Assembly (NCBI GenBank): GCA_947166705.1
Contig: CAMVFE010000009.1
Location: 1 to 60,328 of the forward strand
Source of the DNA: an uncultured Clostridia bacterium
Lineage (GTDB): Bacteria; Bacillota; Clostridia; Christensenellales; Aristaeellaceae
Direction of reading: 5' to 3'
DNA length: 60,328 nucleotides
Part shown: piece after piece, positions 42,040-49,934 of the stretch
Layout: each line of letters starts with the position of its first letter
Position numbering within the stretch: position 1 is the first letter of the stretch
Made by a program: the position numbers and the translations under genes
The notes under the pieces: model-generated
What the model was told of the DNA's origin: nothing
Databases searched by the model: none
What the model saw: the letters and a program-made list of their open reading frames with translations, nothing else

Positions 42040-45000
42040 TTACACCTTCGGCGCCATCCGGAAGGAGAAGGACAGCTTCTTTCCGATGTCGATCAGGTAC
42101 TCCTCATGGGTCCGGGCGCCCCAGCTGTCGTCCCCGCCGACGCCCATCTGCATGCTGGCGGCCCGGAGGACCGTATACTGGCGCACGGGCAGCTCGTTCC
42201 CGTGGGCGGCGTTCTCGATCTCGTGGGCGGTCCAGGGCACGGCGCAGAACTCCATGCCGTCCGCGCTCAGCCGGAGTCCGCGCCCGCGGAAATCCGTCAC
42301 CTCCGCCCAGCGGACGTCCGTGCGGTTCCCGCTCTCCTGGGGCACCAGGTAGGGCGTCAGGTTCTCCCCAGCGCTGTATTCGAAGATGCCCAGCCGGGCG
42401 CCTTCCTTCCGGTCCGAATAGTTCTCCAGCGGGCCGCGCCCGTAGTACCGGACCCGGTCGAACTCCGCGTCCGTCTTGAATCCGATTCCGAACACCGGCA
42501 TATCTCCCAGCTCGCTGACGGGCTCGTATTCCAGCCGAAGCTCGACGGTTCCGCAGGGGAAGGCGGTGATGATCATTTCACACTCCGCCCGGGGCGTGCA
42601 GGGCATCGTCCAGAAGGTCCGGAAGGTCACGCTTCCGTCCGCGTTCCGTTCCATGGGCTCGACGCCCCTTCTGGCCAGCTGCATATGGCCCATGGGCGCG
42701 GCGTAAAGGTCCGCGATCTTCCACTGGGCATAGCGCTGCTGCATCCCGTTTCCGGTGTCGTTGTTGATCGGCGCCCGCCAGAAAACGGGGCGGGGCGGCG
42801 TCTTCAGCATTTCCTTTCCGCACACGGTGTAGGAGATCAGCGTCCCGCGCTCCATGGAGTACATGAGGGAGAACCCGTCCCCGAACACGCCGGTGTTCCG
42901 GTCTCCCCGTACCACGCGAAGCGCCGGCGCCGCGGGCTTTTTCCGGGTTTCTCCCGCCACCTTCCACACGCCCTGGCCCCAGGCCGTTTCAAATCCCGCC
43001 GGCGCCCATTCCGTGTCCTCCTTCAGCCGGAAGGAAACCGTCAGGGTGTATTCCCCGGGCTTTTCCGGCTGCGGGAAGGGGAAGCCGTACCGACCCTCCG
43101 CCTCGGGCGCAACGTCGGTCTCGATGCGTGTCCGGGCAATTTCCACGCCCTCCCGGGCCAGCGCCGCCACGCACTCGTAGTCCGATGTCGGCCGGAACAG
43201 CTGGCGGTTCCGGATCAGGATCCCCTCGGGGCTGATCTCCGCCTCGATGGGCCGGTAGTTATACTTGACCTCCTGCATCTTCGGCGTGGGTTCCCCGTTT
43301 CCGAAGCAGATGCCGTTCCCGGAGAACTCCCCGTCATGCGGCCGGTCGTCGAAATCCCCGCCGTAGCCGTAGGTGATCCTTCCGTACCGGTCCCTCATGC
43401 GGATGCTCTGATCCAGGTAGTCCCAGATAAATCCGCCCTGATACCGCTTCTCCTCCCAGGCGTACTCCGTGTACCAATGCATGGCGCCGTTGGAATTGCC
43501 CATGCTGTGGGTATATTCGCAGAGGATGAAGGGTTTTCCGGGATGCTCTGCCAGCCACTTCCGGATACCGGTTACCGGGGTATACATCTGGCTGTCCATG
43601 TCCGTCGTGTCCGGATAGCGCATATCCCGTCCCAGCGCGACGCCCTCGTAGTGAACCAGCCGCGTATCGTCCATCCGGCGGAGCTCCTCGCTCATCTCCC
43701 AGATCACGCGCCCGCCGAAGCTTTCGTTTCCGCAGCTCCAGATCAGGATGCAGGGATGGTTCTTGTCCCGCTCCACCATGCTGTGAATCCGGTCCAGCAT
43801 CATGGGGAGGTATTCCATCCGGTCGCCCGGCAGGCTCTCCTCCGCGGTCAGCGTGCCCTCGACGATCCGGTTCCAGACCCCGTGGGTCTCCATGTTGCAT
43901 TCGTCGATCACGTAGAGCCCCAGCTCGTCGCACAGGTCGTACAGCACGCTGCTGTTGGGATAGTGGCTGGTGCGGATCGCGTTGAGATTGTTCCGCTTCA
44001 TGTTGATCAGATCCCGGCGGATCTTCTCCGGCGGCACGGCGCGGCCTGTCTCCGCGCAGAAGTCGTGCCGGTTCACGCCCCTGAAGACGATCCGCTTCCC
44101 GTTGATCAGCATCAGCCCGTCCTTCATTTCGAACCGGCGGAAGCCGACCTTCTGCTCAACCTGCTCCTGCACGTCCCCGTCCGGCCCGATCATCCGGATT
44201 TCCAGCGTGTAGAGATTGGGGATCTCCGCGCTCCACTTCCGCGGATTCTCCACCGGCATCGCGACGGAAATGGTCCCGTTCCCGGCATCGTACTCGCATC
44301 CGGCAATCTGGGTTTCCCCGTCCCACAGGGCCAGCGTGACCCGGCTTCCCTCCGGCGCCTCCGTCCGGATCTCCGCCTCCAGCACGGCGTCCCGGCAGGC
44401 CTCGTCCAGCATCGTCCGGATCCGCAGGTCCTGCAGGTGCGCCCGGGGAATCCGCTGCAGGTAAACATCCCGGAACAGCCCGCTGAAGCGCATGAAATCC
44501 TGATCCTCCAGCCAGCTGCTGACGCCCCACCGGTAGACCCGGCAGGCCAGCTTGTTCTCCCCGGCCCGCAGGAGGGGGGTGATGTCAAACTCATCCGGGG
44601 TGAAGCTGTCCGAGGCGAAGCCCGCGTACTCCCCGTTCACCCAGACCGCGACGCAGCTTTCCGCGCCCTGGAAGCTCAGGACCACCCGGTCCTTTCCCCA
44701 GTTCTCCGGAACGGAAAAGTATCTCACGTAGCAGGCCACGGGATTGAAGAAGGAGGGCACGCCCCCGATATCGATGTCGTCCGTCCCGTCCCAGGGATAC
44801 TGGGTGTTGCAGTACTGGGGATGGCCGTATCCCTCCATCTGGACATGCGCCGGCACGGGGATCGTCTCCCAGCCGCGGCAGTCGTAATCCGCGCTCTCAA
44901 AGCCCGGGATCACCTGCTGCTCGTTTCTCGCGTAAAAGAAGTACCAGGCCCCGTTCAGGCTCATGCGCAGGCTTTCCCCCGCGCCGTCCAGCGCAATGTG

Positions 45001-45072
45001 GTCCGAATGCGCGTCCAGCCTGTTTTCCCGAAAATACCCCGGATCCGCCAGTTTCTGGAAATCGAAGCTCAT
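42040..45072 (-). CDS. lacZ: GH2 beta-galactosidase (LacZ type)
   Basis: 1010 residues, no signal peptide. Start MSFDFQKLADPGYFRENRL at 45072 after GGAGGAACAC. All five LacZ-type regions are seen: sugar-binding jelly roll (WETIPVPAHVQMEGYG, YCNTQYPWDG), immunoglobulin-like domains, and a TIM barrel with acid/base E450 in SCGNESFGG and nucleophile E519 in LCEYTHSMGNS. The C-terminal beta-galactosidase small-chain domain has FWRAPINNDTGNG and YYGRGPLENY. No transporter or regulator is adjacent; the gene upstream on the strand is the C39-like lipoprotein, 66 bp away. Confidence 0.95.
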   Translation of the reverse strand: MSFDFQKLADPGYFRENRLDAHSDHIALDGAGESLRMSLNGAWYFFYARNEQQVIPGFESADYDCRGWETIPVPAHVQMEGYGHPQYCNTQYPWDGTDDIDIGGVPSFFNPVACYVRYFSVPENWGKDRVVLSFQGAESCVAVWVNGEYAGFASDSFTPDEFDITPLLRAGENKLACRVYRWGVSSWLEDQDFMRFSGLFRDVYLQRIPRAHLQDLRIRTMLDEACRDAVLEAEIRTEAPEGSRVTLALWDGETQIAGCEYDAGNGTISVAMPVENPRKWSAEIPNLYTLEIRMIGPDGDVQEQVEQKVGFRRFEMKDGLMLINGKRIVFRGVNRHDFCAETGRAVPPEKIRRDLINMKRNNLNAIRTSHYPNSSVLYDLCDELGLYVIDECNMETHGVWNRIVEGTLTAEESLPGDRMEYLPMMLDRIHSMVERDKNHPCILIWSCGNESFGGRVIWEMSEELRRMDDTRLVHYEGVALGRDMRYPDTTDMDSQMYTPVTGIRKWLAEHPGKPFILCEYTHSMGNSNGAMHWYTEYAWEEKRYQGGFIWDYLDQSIRMRDRYGRITYGYGGDFDDRPHDGEFSGNGICFGNGEPTPKMQEVKYNYRPIEAEISPEGILIRNRQLFRPTSDYECVAALAREGVEIARTRIETDVAPEAEGRYGFPFPQPEKPGEYTLTVSFRLKEDTEWAPAGFETAWGQGVWKVAGETRKKPAAPALRVVRGDRNTGVFGDGFSLMYSMERGTLISYTVCGKEMLKTPPRPVFWRAPINNDTGNGMQQRYAQWKIADLYAAPMGHMQLARRGVEPMERNADGSVTFRTFWTMPCTPRAECEMIITAFPCGTVELRLEYEPVSELGDMPVFGIGFKTDAEFDRVRYYGRGPLENYSDRKEGARLGIFEYSAGENLTPYLVPQESGNRTDVRWAEVTDFRGRGLRLSADGMEFCAVPWTAHEIENAAHGNELPVRQYTVLRAASMQMGVGGDDSWGARTHEEYLIDIGKKLSFSFRMAPKV

Positions 45073-45138
45073 CTGTGTTCCTCCGTCTCTTGATCTTATG
45101 CGCACCGCGGCGGGTTTTTCCCTCCGCGGGCTGTTCCG

Positions 45139-46230
45139 TCACTCCTCCGGCAGGTCCGTCCTCCGCCACTGCCAGATTTCGTCGATCATGCCCTTGTTGT
45201 ACCGGGTCAGCATCGGGCTCTGGATGCGCTGCCCCTTCTCGCCCTTCTCGATCAGGATCGGGATCACCATGTCCCGCCATTTGCCTCCCTCGTACCGGGA
45301 GGTGTTCACCCGCTGCCCCGTCGTCACCGCGTAGAACAGCTCCGGAGTTTCCGGATCGCGGGCCGCCAGCAGGACCGCGTGCATGCCCTCGTCGTACCGG
45401 AAGTGCAGCAGCACCGGCGACGCCCGTCCGGCCTCGTATTCCGCCCACAGGGTCTCCAGGTCCCCCTCCGTCCGCTCCACGTTCTTCAGCATCCGGCAGA
45501 TCGGGTCGTAGGTGTGGATGATCTTCCTCCCCTTGGCCATGTCGCTCATGCCCACCGGCGTGCAGTCGATCCCCAGCCAGCTCAGCGCCATGGAAAACAC
45601 GGCCCGCGTGCAGCTCTGGTTCGCCTCGCCGCGCAGGTCGTACGCTCCGCTGAGCCAGTACTCCTTCACGAACAGGGGATCCTCCGGATCCTGGGCGATG
45701 TACCGGATCTTCCCGGCTTCCACGCCCACCGCTTCCTTTTTCTCCGTCCCGGCCAGCATCCCGTGGACCTCTCCCAGCAGGTTCAGCTGCAGGGGATCGG
45801 GCTTCCGGATCTCAACCGCCAGCTGCCTGACCGCGGACTCCTTCCCGCCCGCCGAGGCCGTCACCTCGATCGTCCACCGGCCTTCCGTCCAGCCGCTCAG
45901 GAACAGCACGTTCAGATCCTTTAATTCCGTCTGTCCCTTCTTCAGCCGGAAGGCCGCCGTTTTGGCCGCCGGCTGTTTCCTGTCCACCCGCGCCCGGTTC
46001 CGGAATTTCACGTTCTCCCCCGCCGGATTCAGCAGGCGCACCGCCAGTTTCTCCGCGTTCAGAACCCGCGCGTCGAAGTACACGTAGTGAAACAGGGCGT
46101 TCGTGAAGGCCGTCGGGGTGCTGGGAAACAGCTCCAGCGAAATCTCCGTCCCGGAAGGCGCCTCCGCCCGGGTCCCCATCAGGCATCCCGCCAGCAGGAG
46201 CGCAATCAGCGCCGCCAGCATGCGCCTCAT
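45139..46230 (-). CDS. Lipoprotein with C39-like cysteine peptidase domain
   Basis: 363 residues. MRRMLAALIALLLAGC is a lipoprotein signal with lipobox LAGC (Cys16), so it is probably anchored outside the membrane. The first 150 residues look like a beta-sandwich. The C-terminal part has NQSCTRAVFSMALSWLGID with a candidate catalytic Cys, then EGMHAVLLAARDPE with the candidate His, a pattern of C39-like papain-fold domains. Its ATG overlaps the ComB-family gene end by 4 bp. Substrate unknown; it may also be an inactive relative. Confidence 0.7.
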   Translation of the reverse strand: MRRMLAALIALLLAGCLMGTRAEAPSGTEISLELFPSTPTAFTNALFHYVYFDARVLNAEKLAVRLLNPAGENVKFRNRARVDRKQPAAKTAAFRLKKGQTELKDLNVLFLSGWTEGRWTIEVTASAGGKESAVRQLAVEIRKPDPLQLNLLGEVHGMLAGTEKKEAVGVEAGKIRYIAQDPEDPLFVKEYWLSGAYDLRGEANQSCTRAVFSMALSWLGIDCTPVGMSDMAKGRKIIHTYDPICRMLKNVERTEGDLETLWAEYEAGRASPVLLHFRYDEGMHAVLLAARDPETPELFYAVTTGQRVNTSRYEGGKWRDMVIPILIEKGEKGQRIQSPMLTRYNKGMIDEIWQWRRTDLPEE

Positions 46231-47021
46231 TCAGCCTCACGCTCCTTCGCGTCCGCTTCCTCCGCCGAAGAATCCCCCTTCCGCGAAAGCACAGCCGAAA
46301 AGCCCTCCGTCCGGGAAAGCTCCGCCGGGGGAACCTCCCGCTTTACGCTGATAAAGCCCTCCCGGTCCTTCCTGACCTCCAGCGCGAAGGGGAACCGGTC
46401 GGCCTGCATGCAGAGCCAGAAATCCGCCTCCGGGAAGATTTCCTGCGTTTCCGGGCGAAAGAAGTGCTCCGCGCCGTGGGTGGGCAGGCGCCGGATCCGT
46501 TCCGCCAGATCCGGCAGCGGGTTCCCCAGCAGCAGGCTTCGGATGTATTCCGCGCAGAGCACATCCTCCTCCGCCCGCCGGATGCCGCCGTTCCCCATGC
46601 AGACCAGGGAAACCTCCTCCGGCTGCTCCCTGAGCAGATAATCGGCGACGGCCCGCGCGTTCACCAGGCTGCCGGTCAGGATCCGGTCCGCGCCGGAAGC
46701 CGCCAGAATGCCCTGGGTGCCCGCGCTGGTGGTATGAAAAATCAGCCTGCCGGACACGGCCTCCGGCGGGATGCCGCTGGGCGTGTTGCCGAAGTCGAAC
46801 CCCTCGCACATCTTTCCCTGCCGTTCCCCGACCAGGAGGCTGCCGGGATGCGCCTCCCGCAGCGCGAAGGCCTCCTCCACGCTGCCCACCGGCCGGACCT
46901 TCTCCGCGCCATAGGCATACAGATAGCATTCCAGCGAGAAAGCCCGCAGCACATCAATGATGACCGCGGTTCCCCTGGCCTGTCGCGCACCCTCCAGCAG
47001 CTCCAGAATCCTGATTTTCAT
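46227..47021 (-). CDS. ComB-family 2-phosphosulfolactate phosphatase-like protein
   Basis: 264 residues. VIIDVLRAFSLECYLYAYGAEKV, LLVGERQGKMCEGFDFGNTPS and LIFHTTSAGTQGILAAS match the ComB (2-phosphosulfolactate phosphatase) family, including the conserved DVLRAF and GNSP-like motifs. In methanogens the family acts in coenzyme M synthesis. No other such gene is present here, so the substrate in this organism is uncertain. It has its own promoter and is coupled to the lipoprotein gene. Confidence 0.82.
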   Translation of the reverse strand: MKIRILELLEGARQARGTAVIIDVLRAFSLECYLYAYGAEKVRPVGSVEEAFALREAHPGSLLVGERQGKMCEGFDFGNTPSGIPPEAVSGRLIFHTTSAGTQGILAASGADRILTGSLVNARAVADYLLREQPEEVSLVCMGNGGIRRAEEDVLCAEYIRSLLLGNPLPDLAERIRRLPTHGAEHFFRPETQEIFPEADFWLCMQADRFPFALEVRKDREGFISVKREVPPAELSRTEGFSAVLSRKGDSSAEEADAKEREAE

Positions 47022-47060
47022 GCGTTCCGCCTCAGATTCATTCCTTAATCCTTACGCTTT

Positions 47061-47089
47061 ATTATACCGGATGCTTCCCTTTCCCGCAA
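47061..47089 (-). promoter_or_regulatory. Promoter of the comB-lipoprotein genes
   Basis: On the minus strand TTGCGG (47084-47089), 17 bp, TATAAT (47061-47066). The leader is about 30 nt, with GAGGCGG before the ATG. Confidence 0.7.
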
Positions 47090-47090
47090 T

Positions 47091-47117
47091 AATAAAAAGC
47101 CCGGATTCCTCCGGGTG
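47091..47117 (-). terminator. Terminator of the XRE-S24 transcript
   Basis: On the minus strand CCCGGA/TCCGGG closes a GGAA loop and is followed by CTTTTTATTATT. A near copy of the hairpin, without the T run, lies 66 bp upstream (47166-47183), so the terminator appears duplicated. Confidence 0.7.
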
Positions 47118-47203
47118 TAATTCTTCCTGCTCCGCGGACCGCTTTCCCTTCCCGCGGTACAGAGACCCGGATTTCTCCGGGTGATAATAAGGATTCCTCC
47201 GAA

Positions 47204-47311
47204 TTAAAGCCAGACCGTCATGGCCGTCAGAAGCGCCATGCACGCCGTTCCGAACGCGATGCACTGAAGGCAGAAGCTCTTTTCCTCTTTCCTGCTGCGG
47301 GTCGTCCACAT
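47204..47311 (-). CDS. 35-residue putative membrane peptide
   Basis: A small ORF starting MWTTRSRKEEKSFCLQ and ending ALLTAMTVWL. It has a basic/polar N-terminal half with two Cys (CLQC) and a hydrophobic C-terminal helix (IAFGTACMALLTAMTVWL). A GGGAGAGAACGGAAAG ribosome site precedes the ATG. It lies 27 bp after the 92-residue gene and before the terminator, in the repressor operon. No known family. Confidence 0.55.
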   Translation of the reverse strand: MWTTRSRKEEKSFCLQCIAFGTACMALLTAMTVWL

Positions 47312-47338
47312 CTTTCCGTTCTCTCCCTTTCCCTCTGT

Positions 47339-47617
47339 TTATCCTGCGATGCTGTTCTCCCGCATGCGCAGCGCGCGGTTCACGCGCTCGTCCAGGCACA
47401 TCCAGATTTCCGCGTCCTCCATGGTCTCCAGCGGCGGAATGTACGCGGGCGGGGTCAGCCCCATGCGCTGGTATTCCATCTGGACGTACTGCCAGGGGCG
47501 AAGCTCCGCCTTCGGACGGCTCAGCCCGCTCTGGAAAAATAGCCGCGCGTTCACTTCCTGAATCCATTCGTTGGCCATCCGGGTTTCCGTTCCCGCCGGT
47601 CCGTAACAGCTGTTCAT
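47339..47617 (-). CDS. Hypothetical 92-residue protein
   Basis: Starts MNSCYGPAGTETRMANEWIQ. A soluble, mixed-charge protein with a likely helix at WIQEVNARLFF and a segment LRPWQYVQMEYQRMGLTPP. No signal or membrane helix. The ATG overlaps the XRE-S24 stop by 4 bp, so translation is coupled to the repressor. I do not recognise a family; a partner or modulator of the repressor is possible. Confidence 0.7.
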   Translation of the reverse strand: MNSCYGPAGTETRMANEWIQEVNARLFFQSGLSRPKAELRPWQYVQMEYQRMGLTPPAYIPPLETMEDAEIWMCLDERVNRALRMRENSIAG

Positions 47618-48435
47618 TCTTCCCCCTCCATTCCTTCGGCTTCTTCCGCGCTCACCGTCTGATCCGCTTCCAGCCGGCCCAGCACGCGGCCGACGCAGCG
47701 GACCTCGCTGTCCTCCCCGAAACGCATCACCGGATATTCCGGATTGTGGGAGTGCAGCCCGTCCGGCTGATATTCCTTCACATAGCCCTCGCCGTTCACC
47801 ACAAACACGCCGATCTCGCCCGGCCGGAGGCTTTCCGTATGCTCCACCAGTACCAGATCCCCGTCCCGGAAGGTGGGCTCCATGCTGTGCCCGTTCACGG
47901 TCAGGATCTCATCCGCGCGGCTTGTCAGGGCGTCCTTGTACAGCAGAACCGCCTCGCCCCGCTCCGCGTCGAGCGGCACGCCCGTGCCGGCCGCGGCGCT
48001 CAGGTCGCTCTTCCAGACCTTTACCGTTTCCCTTCGGACAATTTCCCCGCGGAACGGCGCCGGCGCCGCGTTTCTCCGGACCGGAGCGGCTGCCTTCTCA
48101 GCCGTCCTGGCCGCGGCCACGGCCTCCGCCTGCCACAGCAGCACCTGCCGGTCCCCGGCGCCCATCGCCCGGAAAGCGGTCAGGAGCTGCCTTTCCTCCC
48201 GGGAAAACCTGTCCCGGACTCCGAAGAAGGAAGCCAGCGGCAGCCCCAGCGCACCGCAGAGCGCGGGGACGGAATCAAGCTCCGGCCGGCTGTGTCCCGT
48301 CTCCCACCCGGCGACGGTGTTCCGGCTCACGCCGGCGCGGTCCGCCAGCTCCTGCTGGCTCATGCCCGCGGCCCTGCGCGCTTCCCGGATCACCCCGGCG
48401 TACTTCTCCGCTCCCGGGGATGGTTTCCGATTCAT
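47614..48435 (-). CDS. XRE-S24 (LexA/CI-like) transcriptional repressor
   Basis: 273 residues. N-terminal helix-turn-helix AAGMSQQELADRAGVSRNTVAGWETG (about 23-48). An Ala/Arg linker with a candidate self-cleavage Ala-Gly in SAAAGTGVP. C-terminal S24 peptidase fold with catalytic Ser in NGHSMEPTFRDGD and Lys in GEGYVKEYQPD. Both catalytic residues are present, so damage- or stress-induced self-cleavage is plausible. GGAGG lies a few bases before the ATG. It is divergent from the antiporter operon, with two similar palindromes between the promoters. Confidence 0.88.
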   Translation of the reverse strand: MNRKPSPGAEKYAGVIREARRAAGMSQQELADRAGVSRNTVAGWETGHSRPELDSVPALCGALGLPLASFFGVRDRFSREERQLLTAFRAMGAGDRQVLLWQAEAVAAARTAEKAAAPVRRNAAPAPFRGEIVRRETVKVWKSDLSAAAGTGVPLDAERGEAVLLYKDALTSRADEILTVNGHSMEPTFRDGDLVLVEHTESLRPGEIGVFVVNGEGYVKEYQPDGLHSHNPEYPVMRFGEDSEVRCVGRVLGRLEADQTVSAEEAEGMEGEE

Positions 48436-48462
48436 CCGCCCTTCCTCCCTTCGACAGGAGGT

Positions 48463-48491
48463 ATTCTATCACCATTTGTTTCAATTGTCAA
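48463..48491 (-). promoter_or_regulatory. Promoter of the XRE-S24 gene
   Basis: On the minus strand TTGACA (48486-48491), 17 bp, TAGAAT (48463-48468). The -35 lies inside operator 48477-48493. Confidence 0.88.
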
Positions 48492-48493
48492 CA
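48477..48493. promoter_or_regulatory. Operator OR1 for the XRE-S24 repressor (predicted)
   Basis: TGTTTCAATTGTCAACA, a partly palindromic 17-mer overlapping the repressor gene's own -35. It is 15 of 17 identical to the second site 32 bp away, about three helical turns. Confidence 0.6.
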
Positions 48494-48508
48494 TTTTTAT
48501 TGTAAATT

Positions 48509-48525
48509 TGTTTCAATTTGCAACA
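48509..48525. promoter_or_regulatory. Operator OR2 for the XRE-S24 repressor (predicted)
   Basis: TGTTTCAATTTGCAACA, with arms TGTTKCAA/TTGMAACA matching in seven of eight positions, two bases upstream of the -35 of the antiporter promoter. Confidence 0.6.
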
Positions 48526-48527
48526 TT

Positions 48528-48556
48528 TTGTCTTTTCGGAAAAATCGCATTATAAT
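48528..48556 (+). promoter_or_regulatory. Promoter of the antiporter operon
   Basis: TTGTCT (48528-48533), 17 bp, TATAAT (48551-48556). The leader is about 25 nt, with a GGGGGGG ribosome site before the TTG start. Confidence 0.8.
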
Positions 48557-48588
48557 CTTTCTGATATTGATCCTTGGGGGGGATTCTT

Positions 48589-49056
48589 TTGCTGCTCCTC
48601 TTCCTGTTTCTGATGTGGATCGTACTGCTGGGCGGCATCTCGGCGGAGATTCTCCTGACCGGCGCGCTGGCCGCCGGCGCGGTCTGGTTTCTTACGCTTC
48701 GGGCGCTCCGGCTCTCCCCCGGATGGGATTTCAGGCTCTTCCTCCGTCTTCCGCGGATTGCGGTCTTTCTTTTCCTGCTGTGGAAGGAGGTTCTCCTTTC
48801 GGCCCTCCGCGTCATGCGGCTGATCTGGTCTCCGCGCCGTCCGGTTTCGGCCGAGGCGGAGTTTGACCCCGAAATCTCCACGCTTCCCGGCCGCGTGCTG
48901 CTGGCCGACGCCATCACCCTCACGCCCGGCACCATCACCGTGGAGGCCGGGGAGGACCGTTTTCTTGTTCACTGTCTGGAGAAAACCGCTGCCGGTTCGC
49001 TCCCGCCTGCCCGTATCACCCGGATGATTCAGCGACTGGAGGGCTCCCGCTCATGA
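48589..49056 (+). CDS. mrpE: Na+/H+ antiporter subunit E (MrpE/MnhE)
   Basis: 155 residues. Start taken as TTG at 48589, six bases after GGGGGGG; the upstream TTG at 48574 would place the ribosome site inside the gene. Three hydrophobic helices at the N-terminus, then RVMRLIWSPRRPV, ALADAITLTPGTITVE-like text (LLADAITLTPGTITVEAGEDRFLVHCLE), the hallmark of MrpE. It is the first gene of the operon and overlaps mrpF by ATGA. Confidence 0.9.
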   Translation: MLLLFLFLMWIVLLGGISAEILLTGALAAGAVWFLTLRALRLSPGWDFRLFLRLPRIAVFLFLLWKEVLLSALRVMRLIWSPRRPVSAEAEFDPEISTLPGRVLLADAITLTPGTITVEAGEDRFLVHCLEKTAAGSLPPARITRMIQRLEGSRS

Positions 49057-49367
49057 TCAGCCTGTATAACCGCCTGCTTCTTGGCGCGCTGTCCCTGATG
49101 GTCCTGCTTCTGCTGGCCTGCGTGGTCCGGGCGGTCCGCGGTCCCCGCACGGCGGACCGGCTCGTCGCGGTCAATATGATGACCACGCTGGTTTCCCTCT
49201 CCGTCTGTATGCTCGCCTTTCTTTTCAGCCAGGGATACCTGGCGGACGCGGCCCTGATCTTCAGCCTGCTGGGAGGCCTGGCCGTCGTGGTGCTCACGCG
49301 GGTTTTCCTCTCCCTGCCGTCCCGGAAACCTTCCGAAGATAAGGAGGCGGAAACGCGTGTGGAATGA
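49053..49367 (+). CDS. mrpF: Na+/H+ antiporter subunit F (MrpF/MnhF)
   Basis: 104 residues with three membrane helices. RAVRGPRTADRLVAVNMMTTL is the MrpF signature (RxxxGPxxxDRxxAxN). Overlaps mrpE by 4 bp and mrpG by 11 bp. Confidence 0.92.
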   Translation: MISLYNRLLLGALSLMVLLLLACVVRAVRGPRTADRLVAVNMMTTLVSLSVCMLAFLFSQGYLADAALIFSLLGGLAVVVLTRVFLSLPSRKPSEDKEAETRVE

Positions 49368-49671
49368 GATCCGTTACGGCGCCGCGGCCGCGCTGATGCT
49401 GCTGGCCCTTTTCACCCTCTGCACGGGCGTCCTGGGCGTGTTCCGCTTTCGCGATACGCTGCAGCGCATGCACGCCGCCGCACTCAATGACACGCTGGGG
49501 GCGTTTCTGGCGCTTCTTTCCCTGATGCTGGCCCAGGGCGCGGACTTCGTCTCCCTGAAGTTTGCGCTGGTGCTGCTCTTCCTTTGGGTTTCCTCTCCGG
49601 TGTCCTCCCATCTGATCGCGCAGCTGGAATCCCGCCTGCGCCGGGAAAGCGGGGAGGTGAACCGCCGGTGA
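49357..49671 (+). CDS. mrpG: Na+/H+ antiporter subunit G (MrpG/MnhG)
   Basis: 104 residues, three helices. GVLGVFRFRDTLQRMHAAALNDTLGAFL matches the MrpG pattern (RxPDxxxRxHAxTkxxTLG). GTG start at 49357 inside the end of mrpF, after AAGGAGGCG. The stop overlaps the next GTG. Confidence 0.9.
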   Translation: MWNEIRYGAAAALMLLALFTLCTGVLGVFRFRDTLQRMHAAALNDTLGAFLALLSLMLAQGADFVSLKFALVLLFLWVSSPVSSHLIAQLESRLRRESGEVNRR

Positions 49672-49934
49672 ACCTGCTGCTGACGCTGCTGCTCGCGCTT
49701 CTGCTGGTCAACGCGGTCTTTGTGGTCTGCACCCGCAGCCTGCTCGCCGCCTGCATCATCTTCATGGCCCAGAGCCTGGTCATAGTGCTGCTCTGGATCC
49801 TGCTCCAGTCGCCGGACCTGGCGGTGACCGAAGCCGCCGTGGGCTGCGGCGTTTCCTCCCTGCTCTTTTTCCTGGCGCTCAGGAGAATCCACGCCATCGA
49901 CCGGGGAAAGGAGGCGGACCGCCGTGAGAAATGA
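49668..49934 (+). CDS. MbhD/DUF4040-type antiporter subunit
   Basis: 88 residues, three hydrophobic helices. AQSLVIVLLWILLQSPDLAVTEAAVGCGVSSLLF matches the DUF4040 (MbhD) segment, which in Mrp systems forms part of the C-terminal extension of MrpA. Here it is a separate protein, as in archaeal Mbh complexes. GTG start at 49668 overlaps the mrpG stop, with GGGGAGGTG upstream; a longer frame starting at 49584 lies inside mrpG. Confidence 0.85.
   Translation: MNLLLTLLLALLLVNAVFVVCTRSLLAACIIFMAQSLVIVLLWILLQSPDLAVTEAAVGCGVSSLLFFLALRRIHAIDRGKEADRREK

Noticed and set aside
42106-45093. A 995-codon open frame on the plus strand
   Set aside because: It is exactly antisense to the GH2 beta-galactosidase. 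Its protein is rich in Pro, Arg, Ala and His without domains, as expected from reading a GC-rich gene backwards.
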